NCBI RefSeq assembly: GCF_900111095.1
Contig: NZ_FOGB01000006.1
Location: 96,118 to 160,117, forward strand
Direction of reading: 5' to 3'
Source: Amphritea atlantica
Lineage (GTDB): Bacteria; Pseudomonadota; Gammaproteobacteria; Pseudomonadales; Balneatricaceae
Length of the DNA: 64,000 nt
The notes beneath the pieces are model-generated. The model saw only the letters and a program-made list of their open reading frames with translations. It was not told the origin of the DNA and made no database searches. A program made the position numbers and the translations under genes. Below are positions 43,513 to 52,295 of this stretch, piece by piece. Each line of letters opens with the position of its first letter. Position 1 is the first letter of the stretch.

Positions 43513-45012
43513 TTACAGGAAGTGTGTTACCGCCAGATAGCCAGTGACGCTCATGACCACGGTGTAGGGCAGTGCCATCCACACCATAGTGCCGTATGAG
43601 AGACGAATCAGGGGTGCCAGGGCAGATGTCAACAGAAACAGGAATGCAGCCTGGCCGTTGGGGGTTGCTACACTCGGGATGTTGGTGCCAGTGTTGATAG
43701 CGATCGCCAGCAGGTCAAAATGCTCCCGGGTGATTGAGCCCTCTTTGAGAGCTGCCAGTACTTCATTGATATACACCGTTGCGACAAAGACGTTATCAGA
43801 GATAGCCGATAGCAGGCCGTTGGCAATAAAAAAGATACCCGGCTGAACCTGAGTGTCCATGGCCAGTACTGAAGCGATAATGGGCTGGAACAGGTGTTGT
43901 TCGTGAATCACCGATACAATGGAGAAAAATACCACCAGCAGCGCGGTAAATGGCAGTGCCTCCTCAAATGCTTTACCTATCTGATGTTCCTCGACTATAC
44001 CGTTGAACGCGGTCAGCAGAATAATCACTGTGAGACCGATCAGACCAACGGCCGCGAGATGGAATGCCAGGGCCAGAACCAGAAAGACCGCCACCAGAAT
44101 CTGAACAAACAGGGCCAGCTTGTCCGACTTGGTTAGCTTCTTATCCTGTTCGGCAGCAAAATCTTCGAGAATAGTGCGTACCGATTGAGGGATATCGGCG
44201 CCATAACCAAACCACTTGAGTTTTTCCAGCAGGATGCAGGTTGCCAGACCCGCAAACAGAACCGGCATCGTTACCGGGGCCATCAGAACAAAGAACTCGA
44301 CAAAATCCCAGCCCGCCTTTTGCGCGATCAGCAGGTTTTGTGGTTCTCCCACCAGGGTGCAGACACCGCCCAGCGCGGTGCCCACAGAGCCGTGCATCAG
44401 CAGACTGCGCAGAAATGCCCGGAACTGCGCCAGCGCTTCATGGTGGTCGACATGAACTGTTTCATCATCGCCATGATCGTGTGCTTCATGGTGGAACTGT
44501 TTGCCGGAGGCTACTTTGTGATACACCGCATAGAAGCCGACACCGACGCTGATCAGTACTGCCGTCACTGTCAGGGCATCGAGAAAGGCCGATAGCAGTG
44601 CTGCAAACAGTGAGAACATCAGCGACAGTGCAACTTTGGAGCGGATTTTCAGCAGCAGTTTGGTAAATACCCAGAGCAGCATGTTCTTCATAAAGTAGAT
44701 GCCTGCTACCATGAACATCAGTAGCAGAATCACTTCCAGGTTGGCTTCCACTTCATGGTAAACCGTCTCAGTGCTTGCCAGGCCGATAATAATCGCTTCC
44801 AGAGCGAGTAAGCCGCCCGGTTGAAGCGGATAACATTTTAGTGCCAGAGCCAGAGTGAAGATAAATTCAAAGATCAGCATCCAGCCTGTTACTACAGGTC
44901 CAACGGTGAACAGAAGAATCGGGTTAAGTATCAGAAAAAGTACAATGGCCTGTTTATACCAGATAGGTGAGTTGCCAAGGAAGTTCTTAATAAGCGCCTG
45001 GGTTGTGGTCAT
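43513..45012 (-). CDS. nhaB: Na+/H+ antiporter NhaB
   Basis: A 499-residue polytopic antiporter. Strong family blocks are [13 protein letters not shown] at the N terminus, [18 protein letters not shown], and [22 protein letters not shown] near the end. It expels Na+ in exchange for protons at the inner membrane. ATG 45012 agrees with the E. coli start; the open frame begins at a TTG (45033). A His/Asp-rich loop ([20 protein letters not shown], about 194-213) is notable. It fits the sodium economy set by Na+-NQR. Confidence 0.94.
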   Translation of the reverse strand: MTTTQALIKNFLGNSPIWYKQAIVLFLILNPILLFTVGPVVTGWMLIFEFIFTLALALKCYPLQPGGLLALEAIIIGLASTETVYHEVEANLEVILLLMFMVAGIYFMKNMLLWVFTKLLLKIRSKVALSLMFSLFAALLSAFLDALTVTAVLISVGVGFYAVYHKVASGKQFHHEAHDHGDDETVHVDHHEALAQFRAFLRSLLMHGSVGTALGGVCTLVGEPQNLLIAQKAGWDFVEFFVLMAPVTMPVLFAGLATCILLEKLKWFGYGADIPQSVRTILEDFAAEQDKKLTKSDKLALFVQILVAVFLVLALAFHLAAVGLIGLTVIILLTAFNGIVEEHQIGKAFEEALPFTALLVVFFSIVSVIHEQHLFQPIIASVLAMDTQVQPGIFFIANGLLSAISDNVFVATVYINEVLAALKEGSITREHFDLLAIAINTGTNIPSVATPNGQAAFLFLLTSALAPLIRLSYGTMVWMALPYTVVMSVTGYLAVTHFL

Positions 45013-45258
45013 CGATACGGGGTCCTGTGCCAATTCGGGCCTGTGGAAAGTTTCTGTGCATCATGCTAAATGTAGTGATTACAGTCTTTCCAATGTAAGT
45101 TAAGTAGTGAATGTTATTATGATTTTGACGTAGATTAGCAGGAGTTTTGTTAAATCAAAAGTCTGCTTAACCTGTTAAGAGTACCCTAGTTTTCAGGTGA
45201 CATATATGCCTGAAATCACTGTTTATTGGTCTGTTTTTGCTTAGGTTCAACAAATATT

Positions 45259-46032
45259 ATGGAAATTGAATATATTTATTCATCGGGACACCGGGTTTGG
45301 TCTGATCTGCAGGGGCGTTGGATTTTTACTCAGCCCTGTTGCGACCACAACCTCGCTCTGGAAGAGTATGATCTGACTTTATTGCCGCAACAGCAGGTAA
45401 AACTGCTTATCATGCCTGAGGAAGTGTTGCCCCATGAAACCCCGGGTTTACAGCTGCGGCAACTGCTGTCCCGCTCAGAAGAGTCGATGTTTCCACTGCT
45501 ATCGCGAGCAGCCCAGGTGACAACCTGGAGTCGCGATCACAACTTCTGCCCCCGTTGCGGAGATGCATTGCGTCATCACCATCAGGACCTGGCCAAGCAG
45601 TGTGATGGTTGTGGCCTGACTCAGTATCCCAGACTCTCCCCCTGCATTATCACGCTGGTGACCCGCGGTGAGTATTGCATACTGGCGCAGGGAGTTCGAT
45701 TCACTGAGCCCAGATTCAGCACCCTGGCGGGGTTTATTGAAGCGGGGGAAAGTGCTGAAGATGCCCTGGCTCGAGAGGTCAGAGAGGAGGTGGGTGTGGA
45801 GGTTTCCAATATCCGCTATCACTGCAGTCAGTCCTGGCCCTTTCCTCATTCGCTGATGCTGGGCTTTTTTGCCGATTATGTATCCGGGGAGATCGTGCCA
45901 GAGCCGGGAGAGATAGTCGATGCGCGCTGGTTCCACTACAGTGAGCTGGATGAGGCACCTATTCCTCCGCCGTTTACCATATCCCGCCAGTTGATTGATG
46001 AGTTCGTAAAGCGCTGCAGAGCAGGGGATTAA
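45259..46032 (+). CDS. nudC: NADH pyrophosphatase / RNA de-NADding Nudix hydrolase NudC
   Basis: A 257-residue Nudix enzyme that cleaves NAD(H) and removes NAD caps from RNA. The zinc ribbon is CPRCGD...CDGCG (about residues 98-116). QYPRLSP is the NudC family signature. The Nudix box runs from GFIEAGESAEDALARE to EEVGVE. ATG 45259 gives exactly the E. coli length; the open frame upstream to 45226 adds 11 unlikely residues. It ends convergently with the SCP2 gene, overlapping by 4 bases. Confidence 0.94.
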   Translation: MEIEYIYSSGHRVWSDLQGRWIFTQPCCDHNLALEEYDLTLLPQQQVKLLIMPEEVLPHETPGLQLRQLLSRSEESMFPLLSRAAQVTTWSRDHNFCPRCGDALRHHHQDLAKQCDGCGLTQYPRLSPCIITLVTRGEYCILAQGVRFTEPRFSTLAGFIEAGESAEDALAREVREEVGVEVSNIRYHCSQSWPFPHSLMLGFFADYVSGEIVPEPGEIVDARWFHYSELDEAPIPPPFTISRQLIDEFVKRCRAGD

Positions 46033-46364
46033 CCGCGTTTATCTTTACTGAAGTACTTACCCAGCTGTGTTGCCAGCATCACATTGCCTTCGGCCCTGAG
46101 TTTGCCGGTGAGGTAGGCGCTCATGCCATCCTTCTCACCCGTGACCACACGGATAAAGGTGTCACTATTGGTGATCAGGGTGATATCAGGGTCGTGATGC
46201 TCGCCAAGGGCAACCGTCAGTTGCTGGTCAGCGATAGTGAAATAGAAGTCGTCCGCATCACTCAGTATAAATTGGAATGTGGCCGACACTGCGGAGGTGT
46301 TTTCCGGAATAAAGCGACTGGAAAGCTTTTCTATAACCCGGGTGACAGTGATTGCTTCAGACAT
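46029..46364 (-). CDS. SCP2-type sterol/lipid carrier domain protein
   Basis: A 111-residue stand-alone SCP2 domain. Matching features are FQFILSDADDFYFTIADQQL, the central DPDITLITNSDTFIRVVTGE and the terminal KLRAEGNVMLATQLGKYF. The fold forms a hydrophobic tunnel that binds fatty acyl or isoprenoid lipids. Related proteins such as UbiJ and UbiT take part in ubiquinone biosynthesis. This one stands alone, so its ligand is unknown. Confidence 0.87.
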   Translation of the reverse strand: MSEAITVTRVIEKLSSRFIPENTSAVSATFQFILSDADDFYFTIADQQLTVALGEHHDPDITLITNSDTFIRVVTGEKDGMSAYLTGKLRAEGNVMLATQLGKYFSKDKRG

Positions 46365-46487
46365 ATTTGATTCAGCTCTCCAATTTTGTATTCAGTGATA
46401 TTGCCTCGGTGGGTTGTATGGTACATTACCCGACCATAAATCAATATATTGAATTGCCCCCAAGGGCTTAAAGATCTGGAGTGTTAG

Positions 46488-47564
46488 GTGGTCGATTTTC
46501 TGGCAAGTTACGGATTGTTTCTGGCAAAAGCGCTGACAGTGGTCGGTGCTATTATTCTGGTTATTGTTGCCATAGGCGCTGTGGCATCACGGAATAAGCG
46601 AGACAGTAAAGAGGGATATCTCAGTATCCACAGCATGAATGAAACGCTGGAGGATATGGAGCACGCACTGAAAGAGGTCGTGCTGGATTCTGAAGTTTAT
46701 AAGCAGCAACTGAAAGCGGAAGAGAAGCAGGAAAAGCAGGAAGCTAAGGCGCGTAAAAAAGCGCTGAAGAAAACTAAATCCCAGCCTGATGCTGAGCCGG
46801 AACGTAAACGGGTTTTCGTACTGGATTTCGATGGTGATATTAAAGCCTCAGAGCTTGAGCCGATGCGTGAAGAGATCACCGCTGTGCTGACCATGGCGAC
46901 CGAGAAAGATGAAGTGGTTATCCGTCTGGAAAGTCCCGGTGGGATGGTGCACAGCTATGGTCTGGCGTCCTCTCAGCTGGAGCGGATTAAGCAGCGGGGA
47001 GTCCCGCTGACAGTGTGTGTCGATAAAGTCGCGGCCAGCGGTGGTTATATGATGGCTTGCCTGGCGGACAAGATTGTAGCAGCGCCGTTCTCGATACTCG
47101 GATCGATTGGTGTGGTGGCACAATTGCCCAATTTTCACCGTTTATTAAAAAAGCATGATATTGACTATGAAGTGCTGACGGCGGGTGAGTATAAACGCAC
47201 CCTGACGGTGATGGGGGAGAATACTGAAAAGGGCCGGCAGAAATTTATTGAAGATCTGGAAGATACCCATAGTCTGTTCAAAGAGTTTGTTGGCGAGTTC
47301 CGGCCTCAGGTTGATCTTGAAAAAGTAGCAACCGGTGAAGTTTGGTTTGGACGGCGAGCGCTGGAAGTCAATCTGATTGATGAGATCTCTACCAGCGATG
47401 AATATCTGACCCAGGCGTGTGAAGACGCCGATGTCTATACGGTCCGGTATGAGTATAAGAAGACCCTGCAAGATCGTCTCTCTGATATGTCGATTAAAAC
47501 AACTGACACCCTTTTTACGAAATGGGCAGGACGTATTCTAAACTCCCATTTATTAGCTAAGTAA
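46488..47564 (+). CDS. sohB: inner-membrane peptidase SohB
   Basis: A 358-residue member of the SppA/SohB family S49. One N-terminal transmembrane helix lies at about 12-34, followed by a highly charged linker (60-108). The nucleophile is Ser184 in AASGGYMMACLAD and the general base is Lys236 in AGEYKRTLT. It digests peptides at the periplasmic face or signal-peptide remnants. Start GTG 46488, with GGAG 6 bases upstream. Confidence 0.93.
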   Translation: MVDFLASYGLFLAKALTVVGAIILVIVAIGAVASRNKRDSKEGYLSIHSMNETLEDMEHALKEVVLDSEVYKQQLKAEEKQEKQEAKARKKALKKTKSQPDAEPERKRVFVLDFDGDIKASELEPMREEITAVLTMATEKDEVVIRLESPGGMVHSYGLASSQLERIKQRGVPLTVCVDKVAASGGYMMACLADKIVAAPFSILGSIGVVAQLPNFHRLLKKHDIDYEVLTAGEYKRTLTVMGENTEKGRQKFIEDLEDTHSLFKEFVGEFRPQVDLEKVATGEVWFGRRALEVNLIDEISTSDEYLTQACEDADVYTVRYEYKKTLQDRLSDMSIKTTDTLFTKWAGRILNSHLLAK

Positions 47565-47697
47565 CCAAAATGGTAAGGGAAATGCCAGCATTTATCTGAT
47601 TGTCGCTTATAATCATATTGTAAAAGTTTCAAACATATGAAGCGGATTTTGTCAGGATGATTCTGATGGGATTCGCGACCCGGCTAAGGGAGCGTTA

Positions 47698-48357
47698 ATG
47701 CGACAGTCTGCAACCGCAAGGAAAATATTGTTATCCGCCGAAGCGCTGTTTGCTGAACAGGGGTTTGCTGAAACGACAATGCGGGAGATTACCAGTGCTG
47801 CAAAAGTTAATCTGGCAGCGGTAAATTACCATTTCGGTTCTAAAAAAGGTCTGATTACAGCGGTCGCTGAAAAATATCTGACCCCGCTGGTGTCAAATCT
47901 TCAGGATTCACTCAGTGAACGTCAGGCGGATATAAAAGGTGGCACCATTACAGCGCAAGAGCTTTTAGAGATACTGATGCGCACACTGCTGCAACTGGGT
48001 AAGTCCAGGCAGTTTGCGTTACCGGTCTTTATGCGCCTGCTGGAGCTGATCTATATGAAAAACCAGCAAGAGCTGCGCGATGCTATGCTGGCCCGTCACC
48101 GGGATTCCTTTTCAGTTTTTATTGAGTTGTTGCGTAAAGATGCAGCGGTCATGGAGGATGAAGAGTTTTTCTGGCGCTTGCACTTCCTGATGGGGTCGAT
48201 CATTTTTACTTTGTCTAATTTTCAGACTCTGGTGGCGATAGAGATGCGCGAATTCGAGCGCAGTGCTGAGGTCGAACGTACTCTGCATCGCATGATTCCC
48301 GTGCTGGTGGCTGGCCTGCAAGCACGTGCGGAGCATACCCCGTTCACCCGTATCTAG
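47698..48357 (+). CDS. TetR/AcrR-family transcriptional regulator
   Basis: A 219-residue repressor-type protein. The N-terminal helix-turn-helix reads TTMREITSAAKVNLAAVNYHFGSKKGLI (two parts, about 22-50). The C-terminal ligand domain (about 80-210) resembles the CecR/DUF1956-like group with a long helix SFSVFIELLRKDAAV. The ligand is unknown. It lies upstream of the LD-transpeptidase and nagZ on the same strand, so its targets could be local or a fatty-acid system; this is inference. Confidence 0.88.
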   Translation: MRQSATARKILLSAEALFAEQGFAETTMREITSAAKVNLAAVNYHFGSKKGLITAVAEKYLTPLVSNLQDSLSERQADIKGGTITAQELLEILMRTLLQLGKSRQFALPVFMRLLELIYMKNQQELRDAMLARHRDSFSVFIELLRKDAAVMEDEEFFWRLHFLMGSIIFTLSNFQTLVAIEMREFERSAEVERTLHRMIPVLVAGLQARAEHTPFTRI

Positions 48358-48373
48358 GGATGTAAGCCGGTTT

Positions 48374-48847
48374 ATGTTTATCCGGATTTCAATAATTCAT
48401 CAGCGTCTGGAAGTGTGGCAGGACGCTGAGTGTGTGGTGGACTATCCGGTCTCAACCGCTCTGAACGGCCCCGGTGAGCAAAAAAACAGTGGCTGCACGC
48501 CCCGTGGTAAACACTTGGTACGCGCCAAAATTGGTGCAGGAAAACCACTTAATACTGTTTTTGTCGGTCGTCGTGATACGGGGGAAACTTACTCGGCCGA
48601 TTTAGCTCGTCGCTATCCCCAGCGGGACTGGATTCTGACCCGCATTCTCTGGTTGTCTGGCTGTGAAATAGGTCGCAATCGGTTGTCCAGCGTTGATACA
48701 ATGCAGCGCTATATATACATTCACGGTACACCTGACAGTGAACCCATGGGACAGCCTCTGTCTCATGGGTGTATCCGTATGCGTAATAACGATATAGCGG
48801 AGCTGTTTGAGCGTGTCAGTGTCGGTACCCTGGTTTTCATAGAGTAG
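48374..48847 (+). CDS. L,D-transpeptidase (YkuD) family protein
   Basis: A 157-residue YkuD-domain protein. The active site is S-H-G-C-I-R with Cys133 and His131, and the second motif is YIYIHGTPDSEPMG (His117). No signal peptide or LysM domain is present if ATG 48374 is used; the longer frame from 48326 gives none either. The family normally cross-links peptidoglycan in the periplasm, so how this small form reaches its substrate is unclear. It overlaps no neighbour and precedes nagZ by 23 bases. Confidence 0.9.
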   Translation: MFIRISIIHQRLEVWQDAECVVDYPVSTALNGPGEQKNSGCTPRGKHLVRAKIGAGKPLNTVFVGRRDTGETYSADLARRYPQRDWILTRILWLSGCEIGRNRLSSVDTMQRYIYIHGTPDSEPMGQPLSHGCIRMRNNDIAELFERVSVGTLVFIE

Positions 48848-48870
48848 TTCTAACAGAAGAGAAAAAAGCA

Positions 48871-49890
48871 ATGTCTGGAGCATTGATGCTGGACATCGCC
48901 GGTCTGAGTCTGACAGAGGATGATAAAAGCCTTTTGAAGAACCCTCAGGTGGGCGGTCTTATCCTGTTTAGCCGGAATTATCACTCCCCGCAGCAATTAT
49001 CTGATCTGATTCAGGAAGTTCGCCTTTGTGCGCCGCAGCTGCTGATCGCTGTTGATCAGGAAGGGGGACGGGTGCAGCGCTTTCGCGATGGTTTTACCCG
49101 GTTGCCGCCAATGTCTGTTCTGGGAACACTATACAGTCAGGACCGGGATAATGCAGTGACAGTGGCGACGGAACTGGGCTGGCTGATGGCTGCCGAGTTG
49201 ATCAGCTATGGTATCGATATCAGTTTTGCGCCGGTACTGGATCTTGATTTTGGCGTTAGCCAGGTGATTGGAGACCGGGCGTTCTCCGGCAGTCCTGAAA
49301 CCGTCACGGCGTTAGCAGGAGCCTTCATTGACGGTATGCGCCAGGCAGGCATGGCATCCACAGGTAAACACTTTCCCGGGCATGGCTGGGTGGTTGCGGA
49401 TTCTCATCTCGACGTTCCCGTTGATGAGCGTAGTCTGGAGGAGATTGAAGCGCAGGATCTGATCCCCTTTACCCGGTTAATACAGCAGGGACTGGATGCA
49501 GTGATGCCCGCTCATGTGATCTATCGCCAGGTGGATGATCGGCCGGCGGGTTTTTCATCCTACTGGATTGGTCAGCGGCTGCGCGCCGGGATGCAGTTTG
49601 ATGGGGTTGTTTTCAGTGATGATCTGACCATGGAAGGTGCCAGTGTTGCCGGCAGTTTTGAGGCTCGTGCAGCGCAGGCGCTGGATGCGGGTTGCGACAT
49701 GCTGCTGGTATGTAATAATCGTTCTGCTGCGCTGCAGGTGCTGGGCTATCTGGAGCAACTGGAGCATCCGGGGTCAAAGCGTATTAAGCGCATGAAAGCA
49801 GTACACAGTTATTGTTTTGATGATATTCGCAGCACTGCGCGCTGGCAGCGCGCCACAGGTTTAGCTAATCAGTTAGTCAATATTCATTAG
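48871..49890 (+). CDS. nagZ: beta-N-acetylhexosaminidase NagZ
   Basis: A 339-residue cytosolic glycosidase of family GH3 that removes GlcNAc from anhydro-muropeptides in wall recycling. The substrate loop has KHFPGHGWVVADSH, including His178, the unusual general acid/base. The nucleophile aspartate lies in FSDDLTMEGA (250/251). Length matches E. coli NagZ (341). Its product influences AmpC-type induction where present. It follows the LD-transpeptidase in one transcript. Confidence 0.95.
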   Translation: MSGALMLDIAGLSLTEDDKSLLKNPQVGGLILFSRNYHSPQQLSDLIQEVRLCAPQLLIAVDQEGGRVQRFRDGFTRLPPMSVLGTLYSQDRDNAVTVATELGWLMAAELISYGIDISFAPVLDLDFGVSQVIGDRAFSGSPETVTALAGAFIDGMRQAGMASTGKHFPGHGWVVADSHLDVPVDERSLEEIEAQDLIPFTRLIQQGLDAVMPAHVIYRQVDDRPAGFSSYWIGQRLRAGMQFDGVVFSDDLTMEGASVAGSFEARAAQALDAGCDMLLVCNNRSAALQVLGYLEQLEHPGSKRIKRMKAVHSYCFDDIRSTARWQRATGLANQLVNIH

Positions 49891-49908
49891 ATCTATTGGA
49901 GCGATGTC

Positions 49909-51012
49909 ATGCAGGAGCAGCTTGCGCAAATTTTCACACAGCTGGGATTAACCGGCTATGCTGAGGCCTGGGTTTTGCAGGTGTTTGTCGTGGTTTTCCT
50001 CACCATGTTGGCAAATTTCATCTCCAATCGCCTGTTTCGGCGGTTAGAAGCTCAGCTGCAAAAAACCCGTAATATCTGGGATGACATTTTACTCTATGCC
50101 GCGCGTCGTCCCATTGCGCTGTTAATCTGGGTGTTGGGCCTGAGCCTGGCATTTGAGCTGGCAGATCCCGGTGCTGATTCCGTATTGGTCGGGCTGGTCG
50201 ATCCGCTGCGCAGAGTGATGGTGATAGTGATGATCGCCTGGTTCCTGATCCGCTTTATCAGTCAGGCAGAAGGGGTGTTGGTGTCGGATGATAAAGTAAA
50301 GAATCCGATGGATGAGACCACCGTGAGCGCGCTGGGTAAACTATTGCGGCTGTCGATTATTATTACTGCGGTTTTAGTGGTGCTACAGAGCTTCGGTTAC
50401 AGCATTTCTGGTGTATTGGCGTTCGGTGGTATCGGTGGTATTGCGGTGGGTTTTGCTGCCAAGGATCTGCTGGCAAATTTCTTTGGCGGCCTGATGATCT
50501 ATCTCGACCGGCCCTTCAAAGTGGGTGATTGGGTGCGTTCGCCAGATAAAGAGATCGAAGGTACGGTGGAAGATATCGGCTGGCGGCTGACCTGTATCCG
50601 TACCTTTGATAAACGGCCGCTGTATGTGCCTAATGGCACCTTTGCAAGTATCTCGCTGGAGAACCCTTCACGCATGACTAACCGCCGTATCTATGAAAAG
50701 ATCGGTCTGCGTTATGAGGATTCAGCTCGCATAGAGGGGGTGATTAATGATGTCAGGGAGATGCTGATTAATCATCCGGAGATCGATGATAGTCAGACTC
50801 TGATTGTTAATCTCAATAGTTTTGCCCCCTATTCGCTGGAGTTTTTTATCTATACCTTTACCAAAACGACCAATTGGGTGCACTTTCATCAGGTTAAGCA
50901 GGATGTGATGGGGCAGATTATTCGCATCGTGCATGAGCACGACGCAGACTTTGCGTTTCCAACACAAACCATTCATCTGGAGAATGAAGAGCCTCAGCCT
51001 GATCCGGTTTAA
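49909..51012 (+). CDS. MscS-family mechanosensitive channel
   Basis: A 367-residue membrane protein. It has about four transmembrane helices before a conserved pore helix rich in Gly/Ala (VLAFGGIGGIAVGFAAKDLL, about 166-185). Then come the MscS beta domain (DRPFKVGDWVRSPDKEIEGT) and a C-terminal mixed domain. It opens under membrane tension and releases solutes on hypo-osmotic shock. It is larger than MscS of E. coli (286) and resembles the YnaI/YbdG-type intermediate forms. It has its own terminator. Confidence 0.9.
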   Translation: MQEQLAQIFTQLGLTGYAEAWVLQVFVVVFLTMLANFISNRLFRRLEAQLQKTRNIWDDILLYAARRPIALLIWVLGLSLAFELADPGADSVLVGLVDPLRRVMVIVMIAWFLIRFISQAEGVLVSDDKVKNPMDETTVSALGKLLRLSIIITAVLVVLQSFGYSISGVLAFGGIGGIAVGFAAKDLLANFFGGLMIYLDRPFKVGDWVRSPDKEIEGTVEDIGWRLTCIRTFDKRPLYVPNGTFASISLENPSRMTNRRIYEKIGLRYEDSARIEGVINDVREMLINHPEIDDSQTLIVNLNSFAPYSLEFFIYTFTKTTNWVHFHQVKQDVMGQIIRIVHEHDADFAFPTQTIHLENEEPQPDPV

Positions 51013-51023
51013 TCATTGTGACA

Positions 51024-51049
51024 GAGGCACCTCTGGTGTCTCTTTTTTT
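51024..51049 (+). terminator. rho-independent terminator after the mscS-like gene
   Basis: Stem GAGGCACC / GGTGTCTC with one G-T pair, loop TCT, and seven T's. Confidence 0.85.
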
Positions 51050-51076
51050 GCCCGGCAGGGTGATGGAGAAAGATAA

Positions 51077-51481
51077 GTGGCTTTAGAACAGAGTGAGTTA
51101 GACCGGGTTGCAGGATTGGATGCGGAGCAGCGCTTCGACTATATGATCCACCGCGTAGTTGAAACCGGAGAGGTCTGGATTCTCACAGACGCCCACGGCA
51201 GCGTGATGCTGAATACTGATGATGAGGATTGTGTGCCGGTTTGGCCGGATCTGGAATATGCTGAGCAGTGGGCAACCGGCGAGTGGTCTGATTGTGAGGC
51301 GATGCCCATTACCCTTAAGCAGTGGAACCATCGCTGGACACCGGGTCTGGAAGAGGATGGTTTTGCTGTGGTGGTGTTTCCGCTCCCGGGTAGCGGAGGG
51401 GAAGAGGACGGTCTGGTGGTCTGGCCTGAAGAGCTTGATATGATGCTGACCCGGGAAGTAAAACGGTCGCGCAAACGATAA
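51077..51481 (+). CDS. DUF2750 family protein
   Basis: A 134-residue soluble acidic protein. It matches the DUF2750 layout: FDYMIHRVVETGEVWILTDA, then VPVWPDLEYAEQWATGEW, and WTPGLEEDGFAVVVFP with the tryptophans conserved in the family. No function is known for the family. GTG 51077 is preceded by GGAG. It is preceded and followed by terminators, so it is its own transcript. Confidence 0.82.
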   Translation: MALEQSELDRVAGLDAEQRFDYMIHRVVETGEVWILTDAHGSVMLNTDDEDCVPVWPDLEYAEQWATGEWSDCEAMPITLKQWNHRWTPGLEEDGFAVVVFPLPGSGGEEDGLVVWPEELDMMLTREVKRSRKR

Positions 51482-51525
51482 TCTGATTCAGTCAGCCGGA
51501 GTATCGTTTCCGGCTGTTGTGATGT

Positions 51526-51556
51526 AAAAACGGAGCGAACGCTCCGTTTTTTTATT
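51526..51556 (+). terminator. bidirectional rho-independent terminator
   Basis: AAAAACGGAGC-GAAC-GCTCCGTTTTT: a near-perfect stem with A-run and T-run on the two sides. It lies between the convergent DUF2750 and csiV genes and overlaps the csiV stop. Confidence 0.9.
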
Positions 51557-52295
51557 TAACTGGCGATATCTTCACCAGCATGCCGAACAGGGGGTGGTCA
51601 ATATAGTGCAGCTCATTGCTGCGCATCCGTCGGGCGCTCTCCATCTCCACCGTGAGAAAGTCTGGGATAGTGGTTTGTGTCAGGTAACGATTGCCATTGG
51701 CGCTGGTGCCTTCAGGCTGATCTGTCGGCGTTTCAGTCATAGACGCATCACTCAGCGGTGTCTCATCTGCCGGGGTTGGGCCGGCAGAGGGTTTTAGCAG
51801 CATCTGACTTTCTGTTGGGCTGAGTCTGCGGCTATGAAACAGGTCGCTACGAAAATGCAGATAGCGACCTTTATCAATAGAGATATAGCCATCCAGCTCA
51901 TACAGGCCGTTGTCGAGTATCTCTCCGCCGTTGATTCTGACTACGTGCCGGTTCTTGACTTCGCCGACCGGTTGAATCCAGGCTTCATGGAAGAGCACCC
52001 GGTAGAGTGAGCTGCGTCTCAGGCTGGCCTGTTTGCCACTCAGTGACAGTGACGATTTTGGCAGACGGGTGAAATAGCCGATCTTCTGCCCCTGCTGATT
52101 GTATTCCAGCGCGCGGCTGCGACGTGGCGGAATGGTGTCGATAAGAGGCCAGATCTCATCACCGAGAGTATCCGAAGACTGATGGCTGAAAATCAGCAGC
52201 TCGACCTTATAATCAGAGGTGTCGGCCTGGACTGCGTTGCTGTTAAACAGGATCAGGGTCAGAACCAGTAGGATCCCTGAAGTAAGCTTGGTCAT
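51552..52295 (-). CDS. csiV: CsiV-family periplasmic protein
   Basis: A 247-residue protein with a signal peptide (about 1-24, ending VQA-DT). YKVELLIFSHQSS and the central LYRVLFHEAWIQPVG and GYISIDKGRYLHFRSDL are marks of CsiV, a peptidoglycan-associated protein first described in Vibrio as an inhibitor of cell division. The C-terminal part includes a low-complexity Pro/Thr stretch. Its start overlaps the mfd stop by one base (ATGA type), so the two are co-translated, a pairing also seen in pseudomonads. Confidence 0.86.
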   Translation of the reverse strand: MTKLTSGILLVLTLILFNSNAVQADTSDYKVELLIFSHQSSDTLGDEIWPLIDTIPPRRSRALEYNQQGQKIGYFTRLPKSSLSLSGKQASLRRSSLYRVLFHEAWIQPVGEVKNRHVVRINGGEILDNGLYELDGYISIDKGRYLHFRSDLFHSRRLSPTESQMLLKPSAGPTPADETPLSDASMTETPTDQPEGTSANGNRYLTQTTIPDFLTVEMESARRMRSNELHYIDHPLFGMLVKISPVK

